NCBI GenBank assembly: GCA_000349905.1
Contig: KB722736.1
Coordinates: forward strand, 597,515-661,514
Direction: 5' to 3'
Source: Volvariella volvacea V23
Taxonomy: Eukaryota > Basidiomycota > Agaricomycetes > Agaricales > Pluteaceae
DNA length: 64,000 nucleotides
Below the pieces are notes generated by a model. That model was given only the letters and a program-made list of their open reading frames with translations, was not told where the DNA came from and did not search any database. Both the position numbers and the translations under genes were made by a program. This document shows positions 58,456 to 64,000 of the stretch, piece by piece (within the stretch, counting starts at the first letter, position 1; every line of letters starts with the position of its first letter).

Positions 58456-60727
58456 CGGGTGCGTTGAGGTAAGCCCGGGGGTGATGGTTGAAGGTTGAGG
58501 CGGTGTGGAGAGTATATGAGGGCGAATGGGGATGAAAAGTCTACGGAGTTAACGAAGCGTATCTCGTTGGCTGTGGGGATGATCGCCTGACTAGTAGTGG
58601 CTTGAAGCAATCGGTCCCTGTCCATGACTAGTGAAGGGCCCCGATTCTAACAACGACAAACAAGACCCCACCCTGCTAACAGCGTGGTCAGGTTCGGTGC
58701 GGCGCCATGACCGACCTCCACGAATTAAATTGGTGTCAGTGAGGCCAATGTACAGACTGACACTAGACCCAGCTCCCCTCTTCTACACGCGAGGACTGCT
58801 GCTGTCAGGGTCATAAATCCGTTTGGCCCATCCACCCGCCTCATGTACCGACACTCATCTTCGCACTATTCACATCATGACTTGAAATTTTCACCTTTGT
58901 GGTGGTAGGAATTCCGCCTTCGTGCCGATAGTACCGACTAAACTGGGGATTTTTACAGCCCTGGCTTGGGTACGCTTCTCGGACACTGTCTTCTGTGCAT
59001 TCAGGCCGGCGTTAAAGAGACTAGCAATTAATCAAGTCTGCTTTTTTGGTCGGCAGCCACCGCAGGGAAATCAGCTCTTGTGACATGCTGAAGGCACGAG
59101 CAGGTTATATCTGCAACTAGTAGACCAGCTTGGGGCCATGATCCTGTCGGCGAAAACATTACGTCTTGCTAGTGTGGAACAATCCCGTAAATCCCGCAAT
59201 CACAGTACCAGCTAGGTGGCGTAACAGCATGTCCCCCACCCACCTGACCTATGCAATATTTTTACGATTACCCTTGTGAGTCGCATCTGCATAGGGATGA
59301 TCCTATGAACGGATGCTAACAGATGATATTTGAACATGGTCCCAGGGGCTCTCGACAGCAGAATCAAGAAACCAACTCTGGGTTTATTGTGGTGCCCACG
59401 ATTTCTGATTGTTGGGAGCAGTCGCCCGCGCACAGAAGCAGAAAGGCACATGTGCAGCCTTAGGCCAGTCAACGGCAACATCCGCCCTATCCACCTAAGT
59501 ATACCACTATCCTCTGTGGAGAATACATTTCCTCCCGTATGAGGGATTCCCCATATTCTTAATCCTAACCCTTACCCTGGAGATCACTTGCATCTACAAA
59601 GCCACAAAGGTCTTCCAGAGTCCAGAACAAGTACAAGAGCTTACCACACACCAACAACCCGGCACCCCGTTACCTCCCTCGCTTTACGCTCGGAGGTTAG
59701 GGGATAATAGAGCCCTGAACGAGGCATTTGCGATGATTGTATTCAAAAAGCAGCCCTCCTTCCATCGTAGAGGGCCTAGGCTATGATATCAGGCTCGAAT
59801 GAGCCGCAGGGCCATAGAGGTATGGTGTCGTGTGTGTATTTCTCTCATACGGACGATATAGCGGGGCGCATGTTCTGTTTTCTGGCTACATCCCTTCCCT
59901 ACGATTGCCTGTAAAGTATTTCAATCAAGTATCCTGGCCCTTGCTGCACTTCTAATCCACTACACTCCTAGCAATGAGGTGGGGACAGTTGCAAACCGAA
60001 TCCCAAGAATACGATTACAGAGAGGCGATTAGTAGGTCACTTTTACTACCAATGCCACAAAGGTTCAAAGCATTACTGCATCTGCCAAGCGTAACACACA
60101 CGCAAATCAATGTATTTATAGGTTTGACGAGATAAAATACAGGCCATGACTTCTCGATGTAATCCGAGAGCGAACAGTACAAGCACCATATGTAAAAGAC
60201 AAGATAAACAAACAAACCAGCTGGGAGGGAGAAACTGAATCTCAGAAGCTGATGGATTATGGTGGAAAGGACGGTAAGAAGAGACAGGAAAGACAAAAAA
60301 TAATGTATACTCCTTGAGAAATTGGGAACAGCAAGCGGTTTGTAATTTCGTTTCAAGGAAGAATTCTGCATGTAAAAACCCCCCATCTAATGTGGCGTCC
60401 ATAGTTATTGAGAGAGAACAGCGAAGGAGGATCAGACGCGCCAATCAACAGTCGACGCAGCACTTTTTTCGTTCCCCTGTAAAAAAGATGAACCTATAAA
60501 TAAACCAAGTTGGATCAAAGAGCAATAGAAATTTCGTTGGGTTTGGCGTGGTTGCAAGGCTCATATATTTGATTTTCGCTTTGATCGGTTCGTTTAGGCA
60601 TATTTTAAGTTATCGAGCATCCTGATCTTGGATCTTGTTTATGATGTGGCGATTGTCGACTTGATGGACTGTCCAGTCAGAGTCCGAGACGCCTCTGTGA
60701 CTGTCTATTGATTTTCTTCCTTGATGC
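58456..60727. other. Long intergenic region, no gene seen
   Basis: This 2.27-kb stretch has short frames on both strands (59212-59542, 60015-60444), none with domains or splice support. A GC-type hairpin (ACCTCC...GGAGGT) lies near 59675-59700. Its length makes a missed noncoding RNA or small gene possible. Confidence 0.35.
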
Positions 60728-63440
<2,713 letters not shown>

Positions 63441-63750
63441 TGTGCTCTGTGTCTGTCGTAGGTCCAGATAGAAAGCAGTACCAAGCCGACAACGTGGGCT
63501 GCGAGGATTGGGGTTGTGTTGGGGAGTGGAGAGCAGTATGCTGATGCTTCAGCCTGGGGTCACATGATGTACAGGGTTTTTGCTACACAAAACTTGTTTG
63601 GCGGACCGCGAGGGAAAGATTGAATGACACACAAAAGTCTCTATAATAGTATTCAAAAGTCCGATAAATAGATCTGGACAAGCGTACTATACTAGAAAGA
63701 TAATGAAGGAAGCTAAGCCATATGAATGAAAAATTGCTCGACTGTCCACT
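63441..63750. other. Intergenic region
   Basis: A 310-bp spacer between PAP1 and the end of the next minus-strand gene. It holds the PAP1 promoter and the neighbour's 3' UTR; nothing else was seen. Confidence 0.4.
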
Positions 63751-64000
63751 CTAGAATCGACGACTTCTTCTACGCGCTATTGCCCAACGCCGCACAAACC
63801 ATGAAATGGCGCCAATTAACAGGATGGAAAGGACAATCCCTAAAACCATTCCGAGTATCCGCCCTAACTCGCCCTTAGACTCCGAGGAAGAGTCATCATC
63901 CGGTGAGTCATCAGATGGGGTTGCACCACCACCGAAAGGCCAAAAATCGCCTCCTTCAGGGGGGAGGACACAAGTCAAGGCATCACCGTCCGAGATGAAT
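63751..64000 (-). CDS. 3' end of a single-pass membrane protein
   Basis: The frame is open to the right edge, so only the last 82 residues are seen. An acidic/Ser-rich stretch (SDDSPDDDSSSESKGE) precedes a hydrophobic helix (LGMVLGIVLSILLIGAISWF) and a short Arg-rich end (VRRWAIARRRSRRF). This is the layout of a type I membrane protein with a tiny cytoplasmic tail. The ectodomain lies beyond the window, so no function can be given. Confidence 0.6.
   Translation of the reverse strand, partial: FISDGDALTCVLPPEGGDFWPFGGGATPSDDSPDDDSSSESKGELGRILGMVLGIVLSILLIGAISWFVRRWAIARRRSRRF

Overview
The window is nuclear DNA of a filamentous basidiomycete, most likely an Agaricomycete. Genes carry many short introns of about 50-65 bp with GT-AG and occasional GC-AG borders. 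The recognisable set is fungal: FunK1-type kinases, a CE16-like GDSL esterase, a fungal TRP-like channel, and housekeeping genes such as CAND1, VPS4, GatB, poly(A) polymerase and a MYST acetyltransferase. Exon borders below were deduced by hand from frame, splice signals and paralogue comparison. Names come from motif recognition, not database searches.

The left half (1-34 kb) is dominated by an amplified family of kinase-like genes, interleaved with conserved single genes. Two related types occur. Type A has an N-terminal domain with a PD...ExK nuclease-like motif (seen in the intact copy), a shared middle domain, a C-terminal pseudokinase and a basic tail. Type B has the same overall architecture without the nuclease motif, but its kinase domain keeps most catalytic motifs and its tail is acidic. 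They sit as same-strand A-then-B pairs: A1-B1 at the left edge (+), A3-B3 at 26.3-21.7 kb (-) and A4-B4 at 32.8-28.2 kb (-). A lone B2 lies at 13-15.5 kb (+). A3, B3 and B2 look intact. A4 has a frameshift and B4 an in-frame stop. B1 has an out-of-frame change at its first intron. This pseudokinase/nuclease-like plus kinase cassette is the best candidate in the window for an undescribed system.

Between the cassettes lie two small multi-pass membrane proteins (3.4-5.7 kb), CAND1 (6.0-10.6 kb, -), a class I/II aminotransferase (11.0-12.5 kb, +), a small basic protein (16.5-17.0 kb, -), VPS4 (17.7-19.3 kb, +) and a GDSL esterase (20.0-21.1 kb, -).

At 34.5-38 kb are a MYND zinc-finger protein and a MYST acetyltransferase. 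At 38.5-42.6 kb is a tandem family of small single-pass membrane proteins with PPxY tails. A CpG-poor transposon-derived block (about 43-46.8 kb) holds a short LTR element with a 205-bp interior and an assembly gap of 100 N. From 46.9 kb to the end the region is conserved again: a CNH-like protein, a TRP-like channel divergently paired with mitochondrial GatB over a very short promoter, an unrecognised protein with a C-terminal hydrophobic segment, poly(A) polymerase, and the 3' end of a membrane protein gene cut by the right edge.
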